A stretch of DNA of 64,000 nucleotides, from assembly GCF_016464305.1 (NCBI RefSeq), contig NZ_JAEIOJ010000003.1, forward strand, positions 595,726 to 659,725, in the 5' to 3' direction. This document shows positions 34,903 to 42,735 of this stretch, piece after piece (the stretch's first letter is position 1; every line of letters begins with the position of its first letter). The notes below the pieces were generated by a model. The model made no database searches, had not been told where the DNA came from, and saw nothing but the letters and a program-made list of their open reading frames with translations. The DNA comes from Umezawaea beigongshangensis (GTDB lineage Bacteria; Actinomycetota; Actinomycetes; Mycobacteriales; Pseudonocardiaceae). The translations under genes were made by a program, and so were the position numbers.

Positions 34903-35907
34903 CTACTTCGCGGCGGTCTCCGCGAACAGCGGGACGGCCTTCTCGACGGCGTAGCTCGTGCCCAGCGTCGAACCGCTGGAGAACGCCGACACCAGCTCGG
35001 CGTCGTCGAGGATCAGCAGGTGCCCGTCCTTCGCGACCTGCTGGGAGTTGAGCACGGTGTCGTCGCGCAGGACCTGCGCGTCGGCGCCGATCGGGAACAT
35101 CACCGTCAGGTCGGAGTCGTACATCGCGAGCTGCTCGGAGGAGATGTCGACGTAGAAGGTGCCCTTCGAGTCGATCTCCTGGATCTCCTTCTTGTTCGTG
35201 AAGCCCAGCTCCGTCATGAAGTCCACGCGAGCGTCACCGGCGACGTAGGCGCCGTACTTGCCGCCGTAGTACGCGCCGACCACGACCTGCTTGCCCGCGA
35301 ACGCCGGGTTGGCCTGCTTCGCGGCGGTGAACCGCCCCTCCACCTCGGAGATCAGCTTCTCGCCCTCGGCGGCCCTGCCCAGCGCGGTGGACACGAGTTC
35401 CATCTGCTGCCGCCAGGTCGTGCCGTACTGGATCACACCCTCGGGCGCGGAGATCGTCGGCGCGATCTTCGACAGGGTCTCGTACTTCGTCCTGTCGTTG
35501 TCCGAGCGCGTGTTCAGGATCAGGTCGGGCTGGAGCGCGGCCACGGCCTCGTAGCTGATCTCCATCGTGCCGAGGATCGTCGGCGGGGTCGTGTAGAGGC
35601 CCTGCGCCCACGGGCCGACGCCCTCGCCGCCGAAGGCGAGCCAGTCGCTCGCGCCGACCGGCTGCACGCCCAGGGCGAGCGCGGTCTCCGCGTCGGACCA
35701 GCCGAGCGCGACGACGCGCGTCGGGGCCTTCTCGACCGTCACCCGCCCGAACATGGTGTCGACCGTGACGGGGAACGCCGCGCTCTGGTCGGAGGAGGGG
35801 ACGGGATCGCCGCCGCCGCTCGTGCTTCCGCCGCCGCAGGCCGCCACGGCGGTCAGGACGACCGCCGACACGAGACCCGACACGCTGCGCTTGAACCGTC
35901 TGGACAC
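34903..35907 (-). CDS. Iron-siderophore ABC transporter substrate-binding lipoprotein
   Basis: A FecB/FhuD-type class III receptor of 334 residues that binds ferric siderophore outside the membrane. The signal VSGLVSAVVLTAVAACGGG gives a lipidated cysteine near residue 24. The Peripla_BP_2 domain shows VEKAPTRVVALGWSDAETALALGVQPVG, ISYEAVAALQPDLILNTRS and KLISEVEGRF. The GTG at 35907 has GGGAG 5 nt upstream and is preferred to a GTG 15 nt earlier. A well-formed iron box lies 24-42 nt upstream. No permease or ATPase is adjacent, so it relies on a transporter encoded elsewhere. It could import the product of the operon at the left edge. Confidence 0.93.
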   Translation of the reverse strand: MSRRFKRSVSGLVSAVVLTAVAACGGGSTSGGGDPVPSSDQSAAFPVTVDTMFGRVTVEKAPTRVVALGWSDAETALALGVQPVGASDWLAFGGEGVGPWAQGLYTTPPTILGTMEISYEAVAALQPDLILNTRSDNDRTKYETLSKIAPTISAPEGVIQYGTTWRQQMELVSTALGRAAEGEKLISEVEGRFTAAKQANPAFAGKQVVVGAYYGGKYGAYVAGDARVDFMTELGFTNKKEIQEIDSKGTFYVDISSEQLAMYDSDLTVMFPIGADAQVLRDDTVLNSQQVAKDGHLLILDDAELVSAFSSGSTLGTSYAVEKAVPLFAETAAK

Positions 35908-35930
35908 TGTCGCTCCCACCACTTCCCGGC

Positions 35931-35949
35931 TTAGGTATGGCTAAGCTAA
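35931..35949. promoter_or_regulatory. Iron box (IdeR/DmdR operator)
   Basis: TTAGGTATGGCTAAGCTAA matches the IdeR/DmdR consensus (TTAGGTTAGGCTAACCTAA) at 16 of 19 positions. It is the most AT-rich spot around and lies just upstream of the siderophore-binding lipoprotein gene, so iron-dependent repression is very likely. Confidence 0.85.
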
Positions 35950-36310
35950 CACGCTGGTCGCGGACCCTCCGAGGTGACGTGCCGCACGCGGTTCCCGGTG
36001 GTCCACCGCGCCCGTGCGGTCGCGGTCCGGTGCTCTCCGGACGGCGCGATCCGGTGCCGGGGCGGTGTCCACGACGGACACGACCACGCGCGCGGCGACG
36101 ACACGGCCACCGCGCCGGGCCGCGTCGGCCCGCGTCGTCCAGGCCGCCGGCATCGCCCGCGACCGGGACTTCCTGCGCGCGCTGCGCGAGGACGCGTCCG
36201 CACCCGGGGTGGTGCGCGTCGGCGGGGTGGTGGCTGCCGCGCTGACCGCCCGGTTTGGCGCCCTCGCGCCGGGTACCCGTCCCGGGACGACCGCAGAGAG
36301 GAGCCGTGTC
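35950..36310. other. Intergenic region before the heptose cluster
   Basis: About 360 nt with no firmly supported gene. A reading frame from GTG at 36065 is open into the small acidic gene at 36311-36445 and would add an 82-residue basic N-terminus, but it lacks a ribosome site and has an Arg/Thr-rich, low-complexity start. Its second half (AGIARDRDFLRALREDASAP) looks more protein-like, so an extended gene cannot be excluded. The region should contain the promoter of the cluster that follows. Confidence 0.4.
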
Positions 36311-36445
36311 GTGGTGCTGCACGAGCTGGACGATCCCGAGGACGTCGTCACCGTTCCGGACCAGCGCCCCGGTGACGACTGGACGGTGCGCGTCGGCGAG
36401 GCGGACGACGAGGTCGACCCGGTCGTCGTCCGCAGCGTGGACTGA
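36311..36445 (+). CDS. Small acidic hypothetical protein upstream of hldE
   Basis: A 44-residue acidic protein (HELDDPEDVVTVPDQRPGDD then WTVRVGEADDEVDPVVVRSVD). I do not recognise it. The GTG at 36311 has AGGAG at 36299-36303, 7 nt upstream, a strong site that decides this start over the longer frame. It ends 2 nt before the hldE-like GTG, so it is probably co-translated. It could be a small accessory or regulatory protein of the heptose cluster. Confidence 0.5.
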   Translation: MVLHELDDPEDVVTVPDQRPGDDWTVRVGEADDEVDPVVVRSVD

Positions 36446-36447
36446 CG

Positions 36448-37908
36448 GTGGAGGACTCGGACTTCGAACTGACGCGAGAACTTCCGAGGCGGCTGGCCGA
36501 CGCGCACCCGCGCGTGGTGGTGCTCGGCGACGCCATCCTCGACGGCTGGCTCACCGGCCGCTGCCACCGGCTCGCCAGGGAGGCACCCGCGCCGGTCGTG
36601 GAGGTGGACCAGCGCTGGCACACCCCCGGCGGGGCCGCCAACACGGCGTGCAACCTCGCCGCGCTGGGCGCGGACGTGCGGCTGGTGGCCCCGATCGGGG
36701 ACGACGCCGACGGCGCGCTGCTCCTGGAGTGCTTGCGCACCTCGGGCGTGGACACGACCCGCGTGGTCGTCGTGCCCGGCCGCCGGACCACGTCGAAGCG
36801 GCGCGTCGTGGCGGGGGAGCAGGTCCTCGTGCGGTTCGACGAGTGCGCCGACGAGCCGCTCGACGAGCACGCGCACCGGCTGGTGGACGAGGCCCTGCGC
36901 TCCGCGGTGTGCGACCGCGCCGCCGTGCTGGTGTGCGGCTACGGCGACGACGCCCCCGGCCGCGCAGCCCTGGCCGAACTGCGGGAGAGGATTCCGCTGC
37001 TGGTCGTCGACGCGCACGACCTCACCGCGTGGACGGACCTGGAGCCGGACCTGGTGACGCCGAACGCCGCTGAGACCGAGCGCGTCCTCGGGCACCTGCC
37101 GAGCGGTGACCGGGCCGCCTTCCTGGACGCGCACCGGGCCGAGCTGCACGCCGCCACCGGCGCGCGGTCCGTCGTGGTGACGCTCGACCGGGACGGCGCG
37201 GTGCTGTTCACCCCCGGCCTGCCCGTGCACCGCACGTGGGCCGATCCCGCGCCGGACAGCCGGACCTCGGGCGCGGGGGACACCTTCGTCGCCGCCCTGA
37301 CCCTCGCCGCGGCCGGTGGCGTGCCGCTGAGCACCGCCGTGGAGTTCGCGCAGGCCGCGGCCGACGTCGTCGTGCGCCGGCCGGGCACCGCCGTGTGCGG
37401 CACCGACGAGCTGGTGCGCCGCCTGGGCAGCTTCCGCGACCGCGCCGTGCGGCACGACGACCTGGCCAGGCTGGTGTCCGAGCACCGCGCCGCCGGTCGG
37501 CGCATCGTGTTCACCAACGGCTGCTTCGACGTGCTGCACCGCGGGCACGTGGCCTACCTCAACCAGGCCAAGCGCCTGGGCGACGTGCTGGTGGTGGCGC
37601 TCAACGGCGACGAGAGCGTGCGCCGCCTGAAGGGACCGCGGCGCCCGGTGAACACCGCCGCCGACCGCGCCGCCGTGCTGGCCGCGCTGAGCTGCGTGGA
37701 CCACGTGACGATCTTCGACGAGGACACCCCGGCGCACCTGCTGGAGCGCCTGCGCCCGGAGATCTACGCCAAGGGCGGCGACTACACCCCCCAGATGCTC
37801 ACCGAGACCGCCGTCGTGGAGTCCGGCGGCGGTCGCGTGGTGATCCTGGACTACGTGGCCGACCAGTCGACGACAGCCGTGATAGCCCGCATCCGCAGCA
37901 CGAGTTGA
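36448..37908 (+). CDS. hldE: Bifunctional heptose-7-phosphate kinase / heptose-1-phosphate adenylyltransferase (HldE-like)
   Basis: A two-domain enzyme of 486 residues with the HldE/RfaE layout of the ADP-heptose pathway. The N-terminal PfkB-type kinase has the intact sugar-binding block GGAANTACN (residues 61-69), TTSKRRVVAGEQVLVRFD and the SGAGDTF catalytic motif (near 274). The C-terminal nucleotidyltransferase has FTNGCFDVLHRGHVAYL (HxGH, near 355), NGDESVRRLKG and KGGDY (near 442). It would make D-glycero-D-manno-heptose 1,7-bisphosphate and, after dephosphorylation, ADP-heptose. The last two codons (AGT TGA) lie in a 22-bp repeat unit. It is convergent with a GT9 gene. The sugar specificity is inferred. 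Confidence 0.9.
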   Translation: MEDSDFELTRELPRRLADAHPRVVVLGDAILDGWLTGRCHRLAREAPAPVVEVDQRWHTPGGAANTACNLAALGADVRLVAPIGDDADGALLLECLRTSGVDTTRVVVVPGRRTTSKRRVVAGEQVLVRFDECADEPLDEHAHRLVDEALRSAVCDRAAVLVCGYGDDAPGRAALAELRERIPLLVVDAHDLTAWTDLEPDLVTPNAAETERVLGHLPSGDRAAFLDAHRAELHAATGARSVVVTLDRDGAVLFTPGLPVHRTWADPAPDSRTSGAGDTFVAALTLAAAGGVPLSTAVEFAQAAADVVVRRPGTAVCGTDELVRRLGSFRDRAVRHDDLARLVSEHRAAGRRIVFTNGCFDVLHRGHVAYLNQAKRLGDVLVVALNGDESVRRLKGPRRPVNTAADRAAVLAALSCVDHVTIFDEDTPAHLLERLRPEIYAKGGDYTPQMLTETAVVESGGGRVVILDYVADQSTTAVIARIRSTS

Positions 37909-37945
37909 GCGTTCGGGCACCGCGAGTTGAGCGTTGGAGCACCGC
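37902..37945. repeat. Two tandem copies of the 22-bp intergenic repeat
   Basis: GAGTTGAGC cores lie at 37902-37910 and 37924-37932, exactly 22 bp apart; units read GAGTTGAGCGTTC + GGGCACCGC and GAGTTGAGCGTTG + GAGCACCGC. The hldE stop TGA is inside the first copy. A small CCCGC/GCGGG hairpin follows at 37950-37961. The same unit forms the array at 13024-13156. This locus also separates convergent genes. Confidence 0.85.
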
Positions 37946-37961
37946 GCGGCCCGCTCGCGGG

Positions 37962-38846
37962 TCAGCAGCGGGACAGGACGTCCGTCGGGGTGATCGCCAG
38001 GAGAGCCGGGTCGGGGTCGTCGGCGAAGGGGGCGCCGCGGCGCAGGGACGGGTGGGCCAGGGTCGCGTGCGGTCCGGGGGGCGGGCCCCAGCGCTCGGGG
38101 CCGACCGGGCCGTACAGGGTCACGGACGGGGTGCCGTAGGCGTAGGCCACGTGGGCCGTGCCGGTGTCGCCGGAGATCACCAGCGCCGCCGAGCGCACCA
38201 GCGCGCACAGGGTCGTCAGGTCGGTCGAGCCCGCCAGCACCTCGTGCGCCGGCACCTGCCGCGCCAGGTCCACCTCCGACGCGCCACCGGTTACCACCAC
38301 CCGGTGCCCGCGGCTCATCAGCTCGCGCGACACGGCCGCGAAGCGCTCCACCGGCCACCGCTTGCTGCCGTGGGCCGCGCCGGGGTGCACGACCACGGCG
38401 CCAGGCGCGGGCGACGGCACGGCGGGAGCCGCCAGGCGCAGGTCCAGCGGATCGGCCGGCACGCCGTGGGCCTCCAGCAGCGCGCACCACCGGTCGCGCT
38501 CGTGCAGCGAGTCGTCCCACGCCGGGCCTTCCCAGCCGTGCCCGCCGTGGCCGATGCGCGCGGCGGGTTCCAGCGCGTCCAGGACCGCGTTGCTCTCCGG
38601 ACCGGCGCCGTGCAGGTTCACCGCCACGAGAGGACCGTGCTGTGCCGGGTCCAGCGGGCGCAGTCCGGCCGTTGGCACGAGCGTGTCGACCGATCCGACG
38701 AGGTCGACCACGGGCCGCAACCACCCCGGCGTCGCCAGGACCAGCTCCCGATCGGGCCACCGCCTGCGCAGAGCGCGCAGCGCAGGCACGGCGACCAGGA
38801 GATCTCCCAGCTTGAGGGCGCGCAGCGCCAGCACTCGTCCGGTCAC
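37962..38846 (-). CDS. GT9-family (heptosyltransferase-like) glycosyltransferase
   Basis: A 294-residue GT-B enzyme of family 9, the group of LPS heptosyltransferases. It begins VLALRALKLGDLLVAVPALRALRRRWPD, the GT9 acceptor-side loop, and has the donor-side segments VVVHPGAAHGSKRWPVERFAAVSREL, VVVTGGASEVDLA and ISGDTGTAHVAYAYGTPSVTLYGPVGPERWGPP. It is the only cluster gene on the minus strand and is divergent from the gmhB-like gene at 38968 across 121 nt. It probably transfers an ADP-activated heptose-like sugar; the acceptor is unknown since the host lacks LPS. Confidence 0.9.
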   Translation of the reverse strand: MTGRVLALRALKLGDLLVAVPALRALRRRWPDRELVLATPGWLRPVVDLVGSVDTLVPTAGLRPLDPAQHGPLVAVNLHGAGPESNAVLDALEPAARIGHGGHGWEGPAWDDSLHERDRWCALLEAHGVPADPLDLRLAAPAVPSPAPGAVVVHPGAAHGSKRWPVERFAAVSRELMSRGHRVVVTGGASEVDLARQVPAHEVLAGSTDLTTLCALVRSAALVISGDTGTAHVAYAYGTPSVTLYGPVGPERWGPPPGPHATLAHPSLRRGAPFADDPDPALLAITPTDVLSRC

Positions 38847-38967
38847 CCGCTCGGGCTACCCGGAGGAGGCCGGAGGACACCGCGTCGTCCGGGTGAGTAG
38901 TCGCTACGGTGAGTAGTAGTTGTCACGCAGGTGTTTACCCCGGTTGCTCGGGGCAATCTCCTCGCAG

Positions 38968-39513
38968 GTGAGGGAAGCCCAGAACACCGCACCGGGACTC
39001 GTCCTGTTCGACCGGGACGGCACCCTCGTCGTGGACGTCCCGTACAACGGGGACCCGGCGAAGGTGCGGCCGGTTCCGGGCGCGCGAGAGGTCCTCGACG
39101 ACCTGCGCGCCAGGCGGGTCCGGGTCGGCGTCGTCACCAACCAGTCCGGCGTCGCGCGCGGTCTGCTCACCCCCGAGCAGGTCACCGCGGTGAACGGCCG
39201 CGTCGACGAACTGCTGGGCCCCTTCGCCACGTGGCAGACGTGCCCGCACGGACCGGACGACGCCTGCGCGTGCCGCAAACCCGCGCCGGGCATGGTGTTG
39301 CGGGCGTGCGCCGAGACCGGGGTCCCGCCGCAGGAGGCGGCCGTCGTCGGCGACATCGAGTCCGACGTGCTCGCCGGGCTCGCCGCCGGAGCGCGCGCCG
39401 TGCTGGTGCCCACCGAGCACACCGCGCCCGAGGAGGTCCGACGCGCCCCGGTGGTCGCCGCCGACCTGCGCGGCGCGGTGGACGTGCTGTTCGGTCCGGA
39501 CGAGGGCGCATGA
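38968..39513 (+). CDS. gmhB: GmhB-like heptose-1,7-bisphosphate phosphatase (HAD-IIIA)
   Basis: A 181-residue HAD phosphatase, matching GmhB length. It shows motif I LVLFDRDGTLVVDVPYNGDP, motif II VVTNQSGVARG, the zinc loop CPHGPDDACACRKP (Cys/His ligands), which is specific to the GmhB/HisB-N group, and VGDIESDVLAG. It should remove the 7-phosphate between the two HldE reactions. The GTG at 38968 is chosen since the protein then begins just before the HAD fold. The upstream spacer contains two GGTGAGTAGT repeats (38892 and 38908) and a CCCCG/CGGGG hairpin. The stop overlaps the next ATG. Confidence 0.9.
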   Translation: MREAQNTAPGLVLFDRDGTLVVDVPYNGDPAKVRPVPGAREVLDDLRARRVRVGVVTNQSGVARGLLTPEQVTAVNGRVDELLGPFATWQTCPHGPDDACACRKPAPGMVLRACAETGVPPQEAAVVGDIESDVLAGLAAGARAVLVPTEHTAPEEVRRAPVVAADLRGAVDVLFGPDEGA

Positions 39514-40532
39514 GCCGGGTCCTGGTCGCACGGCTGGACGGCGACGGCGACGTGCTGCTCGCCGGACCGGCCGTCCGCGCCGCCGCGGCCGGGGGTGCCG
39601 AGGTGACCGTGCTGTGCGGTCCGGGCGGACGCCAGGCGGCCGACCTGCTGCCGGACGTGGCCTCGGTGCTGGAGTGGGCCTGCCCGTGGATCGCCGCCGA
39701 CCCGCCACCGGTGGACGGGGCCGACGTGTCGCGGCTGCTGGAGTCGTTGCGCGCGCGGCGGTTCGACGTGGCGGTCGTGCTCACCTCGTTCCACCAGTCG
39801 TCGCTGCCGCTGGCGCTGCTGCTGCGGCTCGCCGGGGTGCCGCGGATCGTCGGCATCTCCACCGACTACCCCGGATCGCTGCTGGACGTGCGGCTGCGGC
39901 CGGGCGAGGACTTCGACGACGACCGCCCGGAACCGTTGCGCGCGCTGGACGTGGTGCGCGCGGCGGGCTTCGCGCCGCCGCCCGGCGACGACGGCCTGCT
40001 GCGCGTGCTGCTCCCGCCGGACACGACCGCGCTCACCGGCCCGCCCGGCCACGTCGTCGTGCACCCCGGCGCCACCGCGCCGTCGCGCACCTGGTCGCCG
40101 GACCACTGGGCGGACGCCGTGGCGCTGCTCGCCGACGACGGCCACCGGGTCGTCGTCACCGGCGGTCCGGACGAGCGGGAGCTGACCGCGGCGGTGGCCG
40201 GGTCGCGGGCGCTGGACCTGGGCGGGCGCACGTCGTTCCGCGAGCTGTCCGGGGTCCTCGCCACGGCCCGTGCCGTCGTCGTCGGCAACACCGGGCCGGC
40301 GCACCTGGCCGCCGCCGTCGGCACACCCGTCGTGTCCCTGTTCTCCCCGGTCGTCCCCGCGCGCCGGTGGGCGCCCTACGGCGTGCCGCACGTGCTGCTG
40401 GGCGACCAGTACGCGCCGTGCCGCGGTTCGCGCGCGCGCACCTGCCCGGTCCCCGGCCACCCGTGCCTGGACCTCGTCGATCCCGGTGAGGTCGTCACCG
40501 CGGTCGAGAAGCTCGTGGAGGTGGGGCGGTGA
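39510..40532 (+). CDS. GT9-family (heptosyltransferase-like) glycosyltransferase
   Basis: A 340-residue GT9 enzyme. The N-terminus reads RVLVARLDGDGDVLLAGPAVRA, so the usual LGD of the acceptor loop is DGD. The donor half has HVVVHPGATAPSRTWSPDHWADAV, VVVTGGPDERELTAAV and VGNTGPAHLAAAVGTPVVSLFSPVVPARRWAPYG. A C-terminal cysteine pattern (PCRGSRARTCPVPGHPCLDLV) is common in this family. It overlaps the gmhB-like stop (ATGA) and the next start (GTGA), inside a run of tightly coupled genes. Confidence 0.92.
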   Translation: MSRVLVARLDGDGDVLLAGPAVRAAAAGGAEVTVLCGPGGRQAADLLPDVASVLEWACPWIAADPPPVDGADVSRLLESLRARRFDVAVVLTSFHQSSLPLALLLRLAGVPRIVGISTDYPGSLLDVRLRPGEDFDDDRPEPLRALDVVRAAGFAPPPGDDGLLRVLLPPDTTALTGPPGHVVVHPGATAPSRTWSPDHWADAVALLADDGHRVVVTGGPDERELTAAVAGSRALDLGGRTSFRELSGVLATARAVVVGNTGPAHLAAAVGTPVVSLFSPVVPARRWAPYGVPHVLLGDQYAPCRGSRARTCPVPGHPCLDLVDPGEVVTAVEKLVEVGR

Positions 40533-41512
40533 ACGCGGGGAGCGGGACGCTGCGGGTGCTGGTCTGGCACGTGCACGGCTCCTGGACGACGTCGTTCGTG
40601 CGGGGACGCCACGAGTACCTGCTCCCGGTGCTGCCAGGGGGCGGGCCGTGGGGCGGCGGGCGCAGCGGTCGCGACTGGCCGGAGCGGGCGCGCGACGTGC
40701 CGGTCGGCGAGCTGACCGACCGGCACGTCGACGTGGTCGTGCTGCAACGCCCCGAGGAGGAGGAGCTGGCCCACCGCTGGCTGGGCCGCCGGCCGGGCCG
40801 GGACGTGCCGGTGGTGTACGTGGAGCACAACACGCCGAAGAACGACGTGCCCACCACGCGGCACCCGCTGGCCGACCGGCCGGACGTGACGCTCGCGCAC
40901 GTCACGCACTTCAACCAGCTCATGTGGGACTGCGGGAGCACCCGCACGACGGTGGTGGAGCACGGCGTCGTCGACCCCGGCCACCTCTACACCGGAGACC
41001 TCCCGCGCGCGGCGGTCGTGATCAACGAACCGGTCCGGCGCTGGCGGGTGACCGGAACCGACCTGCTGCCGCACTTCGCCCGCGAGGCTCCGCTCGACGT
41101 GTACGGCATGGGGCTGGACGGGTTGCGCGACCGGCTGGGGCTGGCGGAGGACCGCCTGTCCGAGGTCGGCGACCTGCCCCCGGACCGGCTGCACGCGGAA
41201 CTGGCCGCGCGGCGGCTCTACCTGCACCCGCTGCGCTGGACCTCCCTCGGCCTGTCGCTGATCGAGGCGATGCACGTCGGGATGCCGGTGGTCGCGCTCG
41301 CCGCCACCGAGGCGCCCGTCGCGGTGCCGCCGGAGGCCGGTGCGGTGTCGACCAGGATCGACGACCTCGTGCGCGCGGTGCGCGACCTGGTGCACGACCC
41401 CGCGCGAGCGCGGGAGACGGGCGAGCGGGCGCGGGAGTTCGCGCTGGCCGAGTACGGCCTGGACGCGTTCCTGCGCCGCTGGGACGACATCCTGCTGGAG
41501 GTGAGCGCATGA
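40529..41512 (+). CDS. Glycosyltransferase (GT-B, family 4-like)
   Basis: A 327-residue probable GT-B enzyme. The N-terminal half is only loosely family-like (VLVWHVHGSWTTSFVRGRHEYLLP; VVYVEHNTPKNDVPTT). The C-terminal half has the GT4 donor motif SLIEAMHVGMPVVALAATEAP. It lacks the long GT4 linker and the usual EX7E is only partly conserved (E in IEAMHVGMPVVA). Similar genes occur next to hldE/gmhA genes in other actinomycetes; that is from memory. The donor may be the heptose or another sugar. It overlaps both neighbours by 4 nt. Confidence 0.82.
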   Translation: MNAGSGTLRVLVWHVHGSWTTSFVRGRHEYLLPVLPGGGPWGGGRSGRDWPERARDVPVGELTDRHVDVVVLQRPEEEELAHRWLGRRPGRDVPVVYVEHNTPKNDVPTTRHPLADRPDVTLAHVTHFNQLMWDCGSTRTTVVEHGVVDPGHLYTGDLPRAAVVINEPVRRWRVTGTDLLPHFAREAPLDVYGMGLDGLRDRLGLAEDRLSEVGDLPPDRLHAELAARRLYLHPLRWTSLGLSLIEAMHVGMPVVALAATEAPVAVPPEAGAVSTRIDDLVRAVRDLVHDPARARETGERAREFALAEYGLDAFLRRWDDILLEVSA

Positions 41513-42735
41513 GGATCGCGATGGTCTCCGAGCACGCCAGCCCCCTGGCGGCGCTCGGCGGAGTGGACGCGGGCGGGCAGAACCTGCACGTGGCCGAGCT
41601 GTCGGCGGTGATGGCCCGCGCGGGCTTCGAGGTCGTGGTCTACACGCGCCGCGACGACCCCGGCCCGCCGGAGCGGACGACGACCCCGCAGGGCTACGAG
41701 GTGGTGCACGTCCCGGCCGGGCCGGCCGAGCAGGTGCCCAAGGACGACCTCCTGCCGCACATGGGCGACTTCGCCCGGTTCCTGCTGCGCGACTGGACCG
41801 TCAAGCGGCCGGACGTCGTGCACTCGCACTTCTGGATGTCCGGGCTCGCGTCGGTGCTGGCCGCCCGCGAGCTGGGCGTGCCGGTGGTGCACACCTACCA
41901 CGCGCTGGGCGTGGTGAAGCGCCGCCACCAGGGCACGGCCGACACCAGTCCGCCGGAGCGCGTCCCCATCGAGCGCGCCCTGGGCCGCGAGGTCGCGCGC
42001 GTCGTCGCGACCTGCTCGGACGAGGTGTTCGAGCTGGCGCGGATGGGCCTGCCGCGCTCCCGGATCTCCGTCGTGCCGTGCGGGGTGGACCCCGAGGTCT
42101 TCACCCCGCTCGGCCCGGCCGCGCCGAGGGGTGCGCTGCGCCGCGTCGTCACCGTCGGAAGACTGGTGCCGCGCAAGGGTTTCGCCACGGTGGTGGCCGC
42201 GATGAAGCGGCTGACCGACACCGAGCTGATCGTCGCGGGCGGGCTGTCCGAACCGTCCCTCGCGGACGATCCCGAGGCGCGCAGGCTGCTGGCCGCCGCC
42301 CGCGACGCCGGTGTGCAGGACCGGGTCCGGCTGATCGGCCGCGTGTCGCGGGCCGAGGTGCCCGCGCTGCTGCGCTCGGCCGACGTCGTGGCGTGCGTGC
42401 CCTGGTACGAGCCGTTCGGCATCGTGCCGCTGGAGGCCATGAGCTGCGGCGTCCCGGTGGTCGCGGCGGCGGTGGGCGGCATCACCGACACCGTCGTGGA
42501 CGGCGTCACCGGTCTGCTCGTGCCGCCGCGCGACCCCGACGCGCTCGCCGGGGCGCTGCGCACGCTGCTGGACGACCCCGCCCTCCGCGACGCCTTCGGC
42601 ACGGCGGGCGCCGACCGGGTCCGCGCCCGCTACACGTGGGACCGCATCGCGCGGGACACCGCACACGCCTACCAGCGCGCCGGGGTGGCCGCGGCGCGTC
42701 TACCCGAACCAGTGGGGGCAGGAGAAGCGCCATGA
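41509..42735 (+). CDS. Family 4 glycosyltransferase
   Basis: A 408-residue GT4 enzyme with a complete GT-B fold. It begins RIAMVSEHASPLAALGGVDAGGQNLHVAELSAVMARAGFEV, the sucrose-synthase/MshA-type GGQNVH loop, and has VVHSHFWMSGL, VPCGVDPEVFTP, VGRLVPRKGF and the donor-binding block YEPFGIVPLEAMSCGVPVVAAAVGGI (EX7E). Inverting or retaining action and sugar type cannot be read, though GGxxxHV-type enzymes use UDP- or GDP-sugars. It is coupled to both neighbours by ATGA overlaps. Confidence 0.93.
   Translation: MRIAMVSEHASPLAALGGVDAGGQNLHVAELSAVMARAGFEVVVYTRRDDPGPPERTTTPQGYEVVHVPAGPAEQVPKDDLLPHMGDFARFLLRDWTVKRPDVVHSHFWMSGLASVLAARELGVPVVHTYHALGVVKRRHQGTADTSPPERVPIERALGREVARVVATCSDEVFELARMGLPRSRISVVPCGVDPEVFTPLGPAAPRGALRRVVTVGRLVPRKGFATVVAAMKRLTDTELIVAGGLSEPSLADDPEARRLLAAARDAGVQDRVRLIGRVSRAEVPALLRSADVVACVPWYEPFGIVPLEAMSCGVPVVAAAVGGITDTVVDGVTGLLVPPRDPDALAGALRTLLDDPALRDAFGTAGADRVRARYTWDRIARDTAHAYQRAGVAAARLPEPVGAGEAP

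Noticed and set aside
36065-36310. N-terminal extension of the small acidic protein
   Set aside because: The longer frame lacks a ribosome site and starts with low-complexity Arg/Thr sequence, whereas the inner GTG has a strong site; kept only as an alternative.
38892-38917. GGTGAGTAGT direct repeat before the gmhB-like gene
   Set aside because: Two copies 16 bp apart may be a regulator site, but with only two short copies and no known partner I do not assign a function.
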